Below, one piece after another: positions 9,867 through 19,620 of a stretch of 23,381 nt of DNA. Under the pieces are notes generated by a model. It was not told the origin of the DNA. It was given only the letters and a program-made list of their open reading frames with translations, and did not search any database. Within the stretch, counting starts at the first letter, position 1, and each line of letters begins with the position of its first letter. Origin of the DNA: Didymodactylos carnosus (taxonomy: Eukaryota > Rotifera > Eurotatoria > Philodinida > Philodinidae); the NCBI GenBank assembly GCA_905250885.1, contig CAJNOQ010002630.1, forward strand, positions 1-23,381, read 5' to 3'. The position numbers were made by a program, and so were the translations under genes.

Positions 9867-11643
9867 CTAACCAAATAAATCAGCCATTTCCTGTATTTGA
9901 ATATTATGTGTTGGACTATCAATTAACAATAATTTACTAGCACCTTGTTCTTTTAAATGCGGGTGTAAACTGTAAATATGTTCAATAATCAAAGGATCTA
10001 AAGCACAATCATAATAAAGAGTTTTTAAATTTGGACATCGTTCAGCTAAATATAATATTGCTTCGTTAATCACTTCAGAAGGAGTCAATACCCATTGAGC
10101 TGTTGTTTGAATATAGACATTTTCCAATGTTTCATGATAATTATTGGCCGCTATTATGAGTTCGTTATATACACGAACAGGAGTGTTCAATATCAATGTT
10201 TGAACCTATGTGATAAAAAAGAATATCTTCATGTTACCAGAGACCTTCGACATATCTAAGACAGCTAATCATTTTAAAAACTGTTTAAAACACTTCAGAG
10301 CTTTGCACGTTAATAAACCTGGAAGTACAGTGAATTTAAGAAAAAAGATACATCAGATCTATTTTGAAATTTTTAATAAAAACAAACATTTATACAAGAC
10401 TTACCGTGATCGATAATCTATGTTACAGCTGTTTTTGAGATTTCTACAGGTCAGCTCATTTCAATTCTGGGTACTAGAAACATGTCTGGATCATGAGTGA
10501 TAAAGAGAGTTAAAATAAATCCTATTTTTTTTAGAGGACACTTTGATCTATCTTTCTCATATAACAAAAAGTGATATACTCTATTTTGAAATTGATCATC
10601 TATTCTAGAAACAATTTTGATCGATATCAACTTACTGGCAGTTGTATTTCTGGTTTCATGTACGCAGCTATTCTGTTCAATGGTGTTGTTATATCAAAAT
10701 TTAATGTCAGACGTAATTTTGAGTGTTTCTCTCTCAATTGTCTCCATAATTGTGGATTAATTTCATCCGAATATTTTTCTTCTCGTCGTATTCTTAGTCC
10801 AAGATGTTTCAAATCGTCTTGTTTCAATAACAATTGTAATACATCATCTGTCACTGCTATCATGTCAACCCAAAGATCATTTAGGTATTTTAAATTCTCA
10901 ATTATTTGCATTAATCCATACGCTGTTATGCAACAAACAAGTGATTGGTCTTGTAAATTTAATGATAATAAATTTTGATTATATTTTGATAATGTAATAC
11001 AAGAATCATCGTCCAATGAGAACATGACGCCACTGAGATCACAAACAAGTAAACTTTGACTTTGATGATGAAAAAATGCTCGCAGACTGTTGGTTATGTC
11101 AGAACATTTCATAAACATTGGATTGAAACCAATAAAACTTAAACTAAATGTTCGTATTTGACGTTTATTGTGAGAAAATAAATTCAATAGTTTGCATAAA
11201 ACATATCTTGTTGTTTGATCTTGTTGTTCAATGTGAATGTGTAAATGTCTAATGTCATATTGAAATTGTTTCATGTACTTGTAGATAAAACCATAATAGA
11301 CTAGATAATTTGTATTTACATTTTCTTCATTTTCATTTGTCTCAGAAATATTACGATTCTGAGGTAAATCATGAATGACAGTCAAAGAATGTGATAAAAC
11401 TCGTCCAACGCGACGTTGAATTGCTAACGTTTCATTTGACAATGATGATGATAAATGAGAAAATAAACGAATTATACATGTGTAGGATAGACGGTAAGAT
11501 TCTTGAACGATTTGGTACCACAGTTTGCATACTTGAACAAGTACGCAACGTTCATCAATAGTCAAGTGAGAAAATATTTGAACGAGTACAATTTCGGGTA
11601 AGCTATTGATAACACAGAAATTCTCATCAATGGCCGTAGTCAT
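9867..11643 (-). CDS. F-box protein, FBXO33-like
   Basis: Two exons (11643-10636 and 10205-9867) join in phase to give 448 aa. An F-box lies at about residues 15-48 (LPEIVLVQIFSHLTIDERC followed by VCKLWYQIV). The remainder is a leucine-rich, LRR-like solenoid. Segments such as LWRQLREKHSKLRLTLNFDI and AYMKPEIQLP match the order seen in FBXO33 (a W-x-x-L-x-x-K-x-x-x-F-R-V segment, then K-P-x-I-P-L). The next exon continues with LILNTPVRVYNELIIAANN and LAERCPNLKTLYYD. By family, such proteins hand substrates to an SCF (SKP1-CUL1) ubiquitin ligase; the substrate is unknown. The start is the first ATG after an in-frame TAA. The donor is CCA|GTAAGT and the acceptor TAG|GTTCAA. The intron is 430 bp, unusually long here. 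The C-terminus is shorter than in vertebrate FBXO33. Another F-box/LRR class remains possible. Confidence 0.85.
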
Positions 11644-11850
11644 TATTTATCAGGCTATGTACAAAACATGCGCAGATATAAGAAGAAATACTAGATTATC
11701 TGGAACACATAATGATTCTACTATATTGCGTATTATCAAAAAATATAACATTCTTTTTCTCTGTCTGTGTGTTAACAGATAAGGCAACACTTACGTCATC
11801 ATCGATAGCATTGAACAGGAAACAACTTTTTCATCCAATCAAATTTACCT

Positions 11851-11987
11851 AGTAAGAACGAACTACTAGTTTATAAGAAAAAGAAAGCAATACATTTATT
11901 GAATCATACAGCATTGATTACTGACAGTGTTATCGAGCACCATATCGTCATACGGTGGTGGACTATTGGTTCTTGTGATCTTCCATG
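11851..11987 (-). repeat. Long-range inverted repeat, right copy
   Basis: This is the inverted partner of 7921-8050. It begins about 210 bp upstream of the F-box start codon, so it lies in the promoter or 5' flank. It differs from the left copy by a small insertion near 11890-11905 and scattered substitutions. Confidence 0.85.
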
Positions 11988-13226
11988 CAGAAATTCAAGT
12001 GCTGGTAAACGTGTTATATCGTACACATGACTCCTGAATACTAGAAGTACCTTAATGTAACACCTCATTCGTTTCATAGACTAGTAGAATTTTTGCTACA
12101 TTCTGTGTGTTATTGTATTTTTAAACGTATAAATCCATGAAATAAATTCCAACTAACGCATCATTACGCAGTCACAAACACGTACAGGTTTTAACGGAAC
12201 AAAACATGTAGTGATTAAGCTGGTAAGTAAGAAAAGTAATTTTATCAAACGTACCTCCGACACACGTGTTTTAAAATTTCTGCACATTTGGGTCAAGATA
12301 TATTGCGCTCGTCGTGTCACATTGACTATGTGCTCAGTAACAGTATCTGTCTATGTATTGTACTTATTTTAGCTGATTGCTCATAAATCACGAAAAAGGA
12401 TATGATTATTGTGCAAATCATCACTTGAAAGTTTAATAACTTGAATTCAAAAACATTTTCTAGAAATATGATTGTCTCTGATTAAGAAAACTTTTGAAAC
12501 TTCACGCAGTGAACAGTTTTCGCATGTCATACAATACATTTTATTTTTCTTATATTATTAAAAATGATATGCTTTAAAACATTCATGGTGAAGTCCAGAA
12601 ATGAACATGCATCAATATGCTAACGCTGTATGTATCACAGATGATAAAAAAGTTACATCTCAATTAATTACGGGAAAAGTGAACAACTTCTTTTACTAAA
12701 GAGTTAAATTTTGCAATTCTTCGCATGGAAAACAGTTATTTGCTCAATGTTCACCCTCAGTATAATTGAATTGAGTTGATAATTGAATTGAGTATAATTG
12801 TCTGATAATTGAAATCTCACATTATGGGTTACTTTTGTTTTTAACTCGCGATGAAATTTATTCAACGTCCTGAGTGGGAGGAAGAATTCATTTTCAATAG
12901 AAAACTAGCCTAAAGATGGATCTTTATAGTCCGATAACTTACTAAAATTGAATGACCGCATATAAACGACCGCATTCACCTTTTCATGAAATGTTCGCAT
13001 TATCACTCACTGTGCCTCACAGTACCCGAGAGCATGGATATGAAAATTGTAAAAAATACGGATACAAGACTTTTCTTTAAGCTTAAAGGGCTATCTTGTG
13101 TTGCATTATTAAATAATTATTTAATTTTTACTATTGTCTAGGCTCAAATATTACTAGGGAAGCTATAAAAGTTTTATTTCTTTTTTTATTTTAATTTTTT
13201 AATAGATACAACGAAAAAATATAAGT
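11988..13226. other. Gene-free stretch between the F-box and 14-3-3-like genes
   Basis: No supported gene is seen on either strand. The only structure noted is a short imperfect tandem repeat at 12761-12815, built from ATAATTGAATTGAGT-like units. The right end should contain the 3' UTR of the 14-3-3-like gene. Confidence 0.5.
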
Positions 13227-13990
13227 TTATATTAAATTTTCCCATTTTTGTTTATATATTTCCATTTGTTGGATAATTGTTGTTAATTGTTGATCTGTTG
13301 TATTGTTGTTGTTCAAATACACAGTTAATTCATTCATTGTCTCAATTAATTCATCATAAGACGAATGAATTGTACCCGTCAATTGTGTTTCACATGAACA
13401 TTTTCGTAATAAAACGTTCAATCGTTCATGATTATTTATGGGTAATGTTAATCGAGAACGTTCAACACCTATTAACAGAGACAACATAATATAATAGCAA
13501 AAAACTTGATAAATCTCAGATAGTTACCTTCTGTATACGATCTTAATGCCGCTTGTAACATAATGCATTTTCCACCTGGTCTTGCAATTGAGGATTGATA
13601 ATATAAATAATCTCCTCGTCTTCTTAATGTTTCAATAATATCTTGATCTTTATTCAATGGTGATGCTAAGAAATAATTGTCAATTATTTTTACTATAGTT
13701 AAACATAAAGAATCAATTTCATTTTCAATTGTTTCAACAAATTTTAATAGACTTATGCTTAAATTATTCCCGTGTAATGATGTTAATTTTGAATAGGAGT
13801 GAAAACATTCATTAATTATTCGATGATTGAAGGCATTATATAACAAGAGACGATTACAAGGTGAAATATCACTATTTGGATTAGACGCTAAATAACTTTG
13901 ATACAAACTAATTGTATCCGAATAACGTTTTGCTTGAGTAGATAATAATGCCAATTCATACATTTTTGATTGATCGCTTTCACCAGTCAT
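13227..13990 (-). CDS. Divergent 14-3-3-like protein
   Basis: Two exons (13990-13528 and 13468-13227; 59-bp intron; donor GAAG|GTAACT, acceptor AATAG|GTGTT) give 234 aa, close to the usual 245. The helical order of 14-3-3 proteins is followed: YELALLSTQAKRYSDTISLY near the N-terminus, CNRLLLYNAFNHRIINECF (helix 3), FVETIENEIDSLCLTIVKII (helix 5), RRRGDYLYYQSSIA (helix 6), and a C-terminal YDELIETMNEL segment. By ungapped alignment, key pocket residues of canonical 14-3-3 are replaced: K49 to N, R56 to C, R60 to Y, R127 to Y, N173 to R. The fold and dimer-like N-terminus seem kept, but phosphopeptide binding as usually understood seems lost. The start is the ATG of MTGESDQSK. A TTGTATTGCAG acceptor-like site 33 bp upstream suggests a 5' UTR intron. 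Confidence 0.85.
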
Positions 13991-14903
13991 TTTTGTTCGG
14001 AGAAAGATTTCGGAAAAAGATCTGCAATACAATCAACAATTTGTGGATAAAAAAAAAGAGAGAAAATACAATGAATAGAAAATTTGTGAACTCGTATGAT
14101 CAATCTTAACTACGTCGTTCTTGAAGTGTAGAAAATGATTAAAAAAAAGTTTATATTTTTCAGAATACTTTTTCTCTATCTCTTTATTTTCGAATTTTGT
14201 GGTTTATGTGTGTGATAAAATCACACTTTCTTGAAAAAAGACCTGTTTGCTTATCTATTCATATGCACAATAGCGAAAAAAATTGGTGGTCTCTTTTGAC
14301 ACAAGATGTCCTACGAGAAAAAATGTTTTTATTTACTATTGCATTGTGTTGAAAAAAGGCATACAAACTAATAAAAGTGTGCTGGATTTAACGTGAGCCG
14401 GTCATCCCATCAGTGAAAAGCAGATTCAAAATTACTTACTTTGCTGTCAAATAGATTGACCTGAATGAATCACGTGTTTTTATTTCTTCGCTATCGTTTC
14501 TCTTTCTGAACATACAATATATTCTCTGACGGTGACTGTTGCGAAAAAAAGAACTTTAGAATGTTATTGTTTCACACGTGTCTCTTTCTTAATATACTTT
14601 TTATCTTTTTGAAAATTTTTGATATATATAGAACTGTCACGGTCTGATTTTAAGAGAACTATCACACTCATCTTCATTAGGCGATATAGAAAGAAAATGA
14701 ATGTAACATATTGCTATATAAATAAAAATTACTCGTTGCCTCCCCTTTCTTTTGTTTCTTTATTTATCAGAGAACAAATTTTATTTTACTTCATTTATAC
14801 ACGACTTTACAACAGAGCATTACAAATTGGAATATTTTTTATTTTTCTTTACTTCAACACATATTTCCTCTGATACAGAAACGTACCGCTCAATATTTAA
14901 AAG
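13991..14903. other. Spacer between the 14-3-3-like gene and CENP-X
   Basis: This holds the 5' flank of the 14-3-3-like gene and the 3' flank of CENP-X. Two CACGTG-type sites occur (about 14471 and 14574). The plus-strand frame at 14619-14873 is low-complexity (F/I/Y-rich) and not convincing. Nothing else is seen. Confidence 0.5.
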
Positions 14904-15200
14904 TTAAAAATCTAATAATAATTGCACAAAAATTTTCTCAATATGTTCAATGTTGACTGTTTGTGAACCATCATTTTTTGCTTGTGTTATTGAACGTTCA
15001 ATTGTTTCTGTTATGAATAAGAATAGTAATTCAGTAAATAATTTCACCGTATCTGTTGCTAGACGAGATGATTTATCATCCGGTAGAAAATGTTTTAATA
15101 ATTTACTGACAAGCTCCGTTTTTAAATATTCATTATTTTTATTACTAATTTGATCATCATTATCGTTGTCACCGTAGTTATTAACACTATTACTAGCCAT
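14904..15200 (-). CDS. CENPX: Centromere protein X (CENP-X / MHF2)
   Basis: A single exon encodes 98 aa. After a 24-residue N/D-rich N-terminus comes a histone-fold core: YLKTELVSKLLKHFLPDDKS, LATDTVKLFTELLFLFITET and VNIEHIEKIFVQLLLDF. This follows the CENP-X pattern (K-E-L-V-S-R-L-L, a D-x-x-Q-L-M-V-E-L-L-like helix, and the hallmark C-terminus Q-L-L-L-D-F). In animals CENP-X pairs with CENP-S (MHF1) in a DNA-binding heterotetramer that serves the kinetochore (with CENP-T/W) and FANCM-dependent fork repair. I chose the ATG at 15200; the frame is open further upstream to a GTG at 15263, but no ATG occurs there. The frame has no intron, unlike its neighbours. Confidence 0.92.
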   Translation of the reverse strand: MASNSVNNYGDNDNDDQISNKNNEYLKTELVSKLLKHFLPDDKSSRLATDTVKLFTELLFLFITETIERSITQAKNDGSQTVNIEHIEKIFVQLLLDF

Positions 15201-15828
15201 AAAAACTAAATTGCAATCTGAAACAAAAACTCTTAATGCTTTATTCTGGTCAGTTGACTTCACTTTTTTTTTGAGAGGAAAGGAGGAATTGATAGAAACA
15301 GAATATTTTTGATCAATAAAGATCGCTTAGATTTCGAGAGAAATAATATCTAATTAGTGTGTGAATACAATGAATATAATGTAATTCTTAGATAAATATT
15401 CAGATCGATTTCATACGATCGTAAACAACAACTTACGACCAAATGCGATCGTATTCCATGCAGACATAATACATTATCGTATACAATCTTCGTAAAAAGC
15501 TATACACGATTGTAAACTTTTTTTACGATCGTAATAAGATGTATACGCTAATCGCTTTCATTGTATTGGGTATATAATTCGGATCGCGAGTCTTACTTTA
15601 AAGGACATTCCATATGTGACATGAGAAGAAAGCCCATAATGTTGAGTAAAATTTATATTCATATTAAGCACGCTATATGATGAATACTATTTTGTGTAAA
15701 GTAACTTTATTGATATAAAAAACAAAAACATATTATTTTTTACAAAAAAGATGAGATTAGGGTAGTTTTATCCAACCTATTAGTAGCATGCAGAAAAACC
15801 ATACTAAAATGAAAAAGATGAGATTCAA
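15201..15828. other. Spacer between CENP-X and the chitinase, with a palindrome cluster
   Basis: The stretch is the 5' flank of CENP-X and the 3' flank of the chitinase. Apart from the TACGATCGTA cluster at 15414-15533 (separate entry) I see no gene or repeat. Confidence 0.5.
15414..15533. promoter_or_regulatory. Cluster of TACGATCGTA palindromes
   Basis: Perfect 10-bp palindromes TACGATCGTA occur at 15414-15423 and 15524-15533. One-mismatch versions lie at 15444-15453 (TGCGATCGTA), and a two-mismatch form, CACGATTGTA, at 15505-15514. Two units are followed by AAC (GTAAAC). The cluster is 215-335 bp upstream of the CENP-X start and about 300 bp beyond the chitinase stop. It could be a binding-site array or the remains of a small palindromic element. 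Confidence 0.4.
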
Positions 15829-17958
15829 CTAGATAAATATATCAAGATGATCAAATATTTTCTTACTTATCGAGTAAGGATGATGGTTATTCTTTATTGA
15901 TGAATTATTCGAATGATCAGATGACGTTAATGTTTTATTTTCTGAACATTCATCGTTTGTCTCATCATCATTATCAGTTATTTTAGATAATTCACGCTTA
16001 GCAGCATTGAATATCGGAAATGGGCCTTCATGACATATTTCACCTGTTTTATCATCCAAATCTAAACTCCAAATAATAACACCGCCAAACCCTTCTCTTT
16101 TCAAATATTTCATCTAAAATTAGATAAAAGAAATGTTTAAGACGAAAAAAGAAGACATAAAAAAACCCACTTCTAAACGTCAGTTTTTGACTTACTTTAA
16201 CGGTAATACTTCTTATATTATCAAATCCGATCCATAAACTTGATTTTGAAATATAGGGTACGGACATTTGTTTATGCCAAAAAATACGTGCACTCGAATC
16301 TTTTTGCAGTATTTCACAAATCTATCGAGATAAATACACTAATAGCACATATAGTAGACAAGATTGGCTTCCTACTTCATAGTAGGCTAAAACACCAGCT
16401 TCTCTCGTATATTGACCAGCCTCAGCTGCACTCGCTTTGACACCAATTTTTCTCTTCGTTGGTTTTTCACCGTACAACGAAAATGCTCGACCATAGGCAG
16501 ATAAGCCAATATTTAATTTTTCTCTTGGACAACCTTTGTCCATCCAGACGTACATTGAATTATTCTCAATAAAACAGACCAAGTTTGAATTTTATTTTTG
16601 TTAAAAAATAATTTTAATCAGAACATACCACATTCCATTCACGAAATTTTTTTGGCTCTTTTTTCATACCATATAATGGTGAATTGTGACCAGTTTTACC
16701 ATCCCAACCTATGTTAAATACAAGAATGAATTAATTTATAAAATCATATATTTTCTTTTTTAAAAATAAAAGTCAATAGTAATTACTTCCATGATAATCA
16801 TATGTCATTACACTGATAAAATCAAAATATCTAAAGAAAATGTGAAATTTGGTCAATAGTCTATACTGAATTACAGTAACATATTCTTACTCGCAAATTT
16901 CCTTTACTTCATAACCAGCCTCGATTCGATGTCGAGCAGCAGCTGTAGCACATGTTAACAACAATTTTTCTTTGCCAGTTAGTGATGCTTCTTTTTCAAA
17001 TGTCCTGCTTAACTTCTTAATTAGAGAAAACCAATACAATATAATGTCTCCTTAAAATTTGTTTAAACAAAAAACCATCATATCTTACTTTGACAAGTTT
17101 TGTATAACCTCGTTTCGTATGTGCTTCAGCTCCTTGATCTTTTGCACCAGGATATTCCTGGTAATATGCAAATATATAGAATTTTAGTATCAACTTTGAA
17201 ACGAACTAAAACATTTTTACCCAATCCAAATCAAGTCCGTCAAAATTGTGTAAACGTAGAAATTTTATGCTATTCTTCACAAATGTTTTTCTAAAAAGTT
17301 CGAAAATATTGTTGAATTTGTTTACTCTAGACATTGTTCTCATAGTTAAAAATGCATCAAAAGTCCTACACCTCTTCAATAATCTCAATATTTTTAACTC
17401 TCGCCGTTTAATTCAACTCACGTAATTCGTACATGTTCTTTGCATTTAAAGAAACTTGATTGAAACCTCTACTGGCATGTGTCCAACCACCAACACTTAA
17501 TAATATTCTTAAATTTGGATTTTTTTCTTTTAATTTAATAACACGTTCATACATGCCGGGTCCACCTAGAAATAACAATAAGTTCTAAAGTTTCTATTTC
17601 ATCTAATTTTGTGAATAATATTGTTTCGTACCGGTCCATCCATGAGCATCGTCTTCTTCATAAGGTGCCAGTGCAAGACTCTCCAATACTTTGGCAAATG
17701 CAAAATTGATATGCGTACATAGAAACGGATCAATATCTTCCGGTGTTAATCGACTTATATTATCATGTCGTTTAGCAGCCCAATTAGCAAAATAGCATAC
17801 ACGTCGATAAACAAATGAATTTTCACTTGAATCGTTTCGACAATTTTGAGAACTAATACCTAATTCATGGCAAGAAAGTTGAAAATCAGTCATCAATTAT
17901 GACTGAACTAAAAATTCCTACCTTTGATTGCAAATAGAATCAGAATTACAATGATCAT
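15829..17958 (-). CDS. Secreted GH18 chitinase
   Basis: Eleven exons were joined: 17958-17922, 17859-17632, 17565-17433, 17290-17221, 17157-17089, 17015-16891, 16830-16787, 16708-16629, 16564-16376, 16321-16196, 16113-15829. Phases close to 461 aa. The first exon and the start of the second give a signal peptide (MIIVILILFAIKG). GH18 landmarks follow: RRVCYFANWA, LLSVGGWTHAS, the catalytic FDGLDLDWEYPG (catalytic Glu is residue 157, first of exon 5), MTYDYHGSWDGKTGHNSPLY, LNIGLSAYGRAF and GGVIIWSLDLDD. All expected active-site residues are present, so it should cleave beta-1,4-GlcNAc chains outside the cell. The tail after about 400 is polar, rich in N/S/D, with no chitin-binding domain. The exon 3/4 join uses GTACGA as donor, chosen because the phase fits (exon 2 uses the same). 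The exon 6 start could be 17015 or 17012. Confidence 0.93.
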
Positions 17959-17966
17959 CACATAAT

Positions 17967-18140
17967 TTATGAAAATAAACAGTCATGTATAACAAAATTT
18001 GTACATTCGATATTACTGTTCGTTTGATTTGACAAGTAGTGATGTTTACAATCCATATTTAACAATATCTTATCTTCTAGACATGTTTGCAAATATTCTC
18101 GACAACAACGATCGCGATTATGTTTACAATTAAATGTCAT
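17967..18140 (-). CDS. Small cysteine-rich ORF upstream of the chitinase (hypothetical)
   Basis: An ATG-started frame of 57 codons encodes a peptide with seven cysteines (positions 5, 12, 13, 20, 31, 46, 54), including CKHNRDRCCREYLQTC. That cysteine density is unlikely in random AT-rich DNA. It ends 8 bp before the chitinase start codon in a different frame, so it is not simply an extension of the chitinase. No signal peptide is encoded after the ATG. The frame is open upstream through a pyrimidine-rich tract that would read as a hydrophobic L/S/F leader (LFSFFLSLSLS), but without an ATG. It may be a small secreted peptide with an unseen first exon, an exon of a longer upstream gene, or chance. 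I recognise no family. Confidence 0.3.
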   Translation of the reverse strand: MTFNCKHNRDRCCREYLQTCLEDKILLNMDCKHHYLSNQTNSNIECTNFVIHDCLFS

Positions 18141-18292
18141 AGAACGGGAAATGTGAGAGAGGGAGAGAGAAAGAAAGAAAGAAAATAAAAGACAAGAAAA
18201 TATCGGTAGTTGACTATTCAATTATTTAAGTTTATCAAATCGGGATGGAAAATACTCAGCAAGGTATATATTGAAAAATAGAAAATAATTAG
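18141..18292. repeat. Purine-rich GA/GAAA simple repeat and flank
   Basis: GAGAGGGAGAGAGAAAGAAA-type sequence covers about 18152-18190, next to the small cysteine-rich ORF. The remaining bases are AT-rich spacer. Confidence 0.6.
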
Positions 18293-19046
18293 AGTAAAAA
18301 AATCGGCTAATGAACAAACTTTAGCTACAGTGGGAGAAAGAACGTTGAATTTCATTTATAACTCATTAAAACCGATAGACATATATTTGGGACACATGTT
18401 TTGTAAAATCAATACGCCCAGTTATGAGTATCGAACAATGGTAAATATGGTATTATGTTAATCAGCGAGAGTTGTTCTGAACGAATAAGTAGCTGTTTTA
18501 CCGAATTAAAAAGCATTTTAACATAAAAAACAATTTTAAGACTAGGAAATAAGTACCTTTAGCACATATCATTGTGTGTGTTATACACTTTTCTGTTGTT
18601 TGTACCAGTTCTGCCTGGAGCTGTGGTTTAACTGGTAAATGGATGGATCACTACATTTGAAGATTGTAAACTGCAAGGAACAGCTGTTCGAAATCAAGAA
18701 GTCTTTCATCGTCCTGTAAACATTATACACTGATAACCGCAAAATGGAGTATTCTTCTTCTTCTTTCCAAATAAGCACACCGAGTTCAATTATTTTCTTT
18801 TCTTTTAAACATAAAAAACTTTTTGCACCATATTTTGAAGCGGATGGCAGTATGTTTGTTCGATAATTTTCGAATGTGTTCATAGTAGTCTGTAAAACTC
18901 ATACACTAACATACCTACACTATAATCATCTAATACTAAGAATATCAAGATAAACCTTAAATTCATATCTCAATGAGTTACACCGGATAATGCTGTTGCC
19001 TCTTTCTCCAACGGTCTCTTCGGCCAATCATATACAGGTTTTTTAC
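18293..19046. mobile_element. Putative non-autonomous element with diverged 75-bp inverted ends
   Basis: The left end 18293-18367 and the right end 18972-19046 (inverted) share, in order, GTAAAAAA, ATGA, GGAGAAAGA and TAACTCATT at nearly equal spacings. Overall identity is only about 60-70% by eye. The total is 754 bp. The interior holds a 100-codon minus-strand frame (18581-18883, ATG-started, no family resemblance) and a stretch with tRNA-promoter-like A and B boxes (about 18624-18695). No target duplication is evident, so this is an old element if real. Confidence 0.45.
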
Positions 19047-19620
19047 AAAGTTGTGATCTTAAAACTTGTTATAACACTAACCGTTTTCCAATAACAAGAA
19101 CAAATATTTTTCCATTGTTCGAGCACGCTATAACCAGAAACTGAGCTAATTTATATTTATTTTAGATACATTTCTTGTATAAAACGAGTATTCAATATGC
19201 AAGTTGTTTCCACGAAATACATAATATTTCAAATAAAAAGTGGTAGTGAAATCACTACAACTATTTTTCTAATTAATTTTCTTTTAAAAAAAAAGCACAA
19301 TAAACTTCTAAATTTAGAAACTATTTGGAAAAACTGTGCAAAGTGCTAACAAAATTACTTTTCTAACAACTGTACAGCGTATCGACATGTATTAAGATTC
19401 TATCACATGCACTCTTTCTTCTCCTATAGAGATTTGCTGCAAACCAATTTTCTACTGAATTCAATCTCCGAGAAAACAACGGAAACTCGGTCTTTTAGAC
19501 TTAGTATGTTGAGTGAAAAGGTGCCATAGAACATTTTTTGCATTTAAATGGTCCATAATTTTGTTCCAAAATAGAGAGATACTTTTCAACGGCTACAAAA
19601 AGGGAATCTCTTTTTCTATA
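19047..19620. other. Gene-free AT-rich spacer
   Basis: No gene, RNA or repeat was supported here. The last two bases (TA, 19619-19620) are one of the two TA flanks of the following element. Confidence 0.5.

Noticed and set aside
10210-10416. Plus-strand frame of 68 codons in the F-box intron
   Set aside because: It starts with GTG, not ATG, lies inside an intron on the opposite strand, and resembles nothing I know.
10571-10978. Plus-strand frame of 135 codons
   Set aside because: It is the antisense shadow of the F-box coding exon.
14619-14873. Plus-strand frame of 84 codons
   Set aside because: It is F/I/Y-rich low-complexity translation of AT-rich DNA with no domain.
14904-15263. Longer CENP-X start (119 aa)
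   Set aside because: The upstream start codon would be GTG. The first ATG in frame is at 15200, and the conserved histone fold begins well after it.
18624-18695. Possible tRNA gene
   Set aside because: A- and B-box-like motifs exist, but the T stem does not pair, no acceptor stem closes, and the spacing is too long for a normal tRNA. It is kept only as a possible SINE trace.
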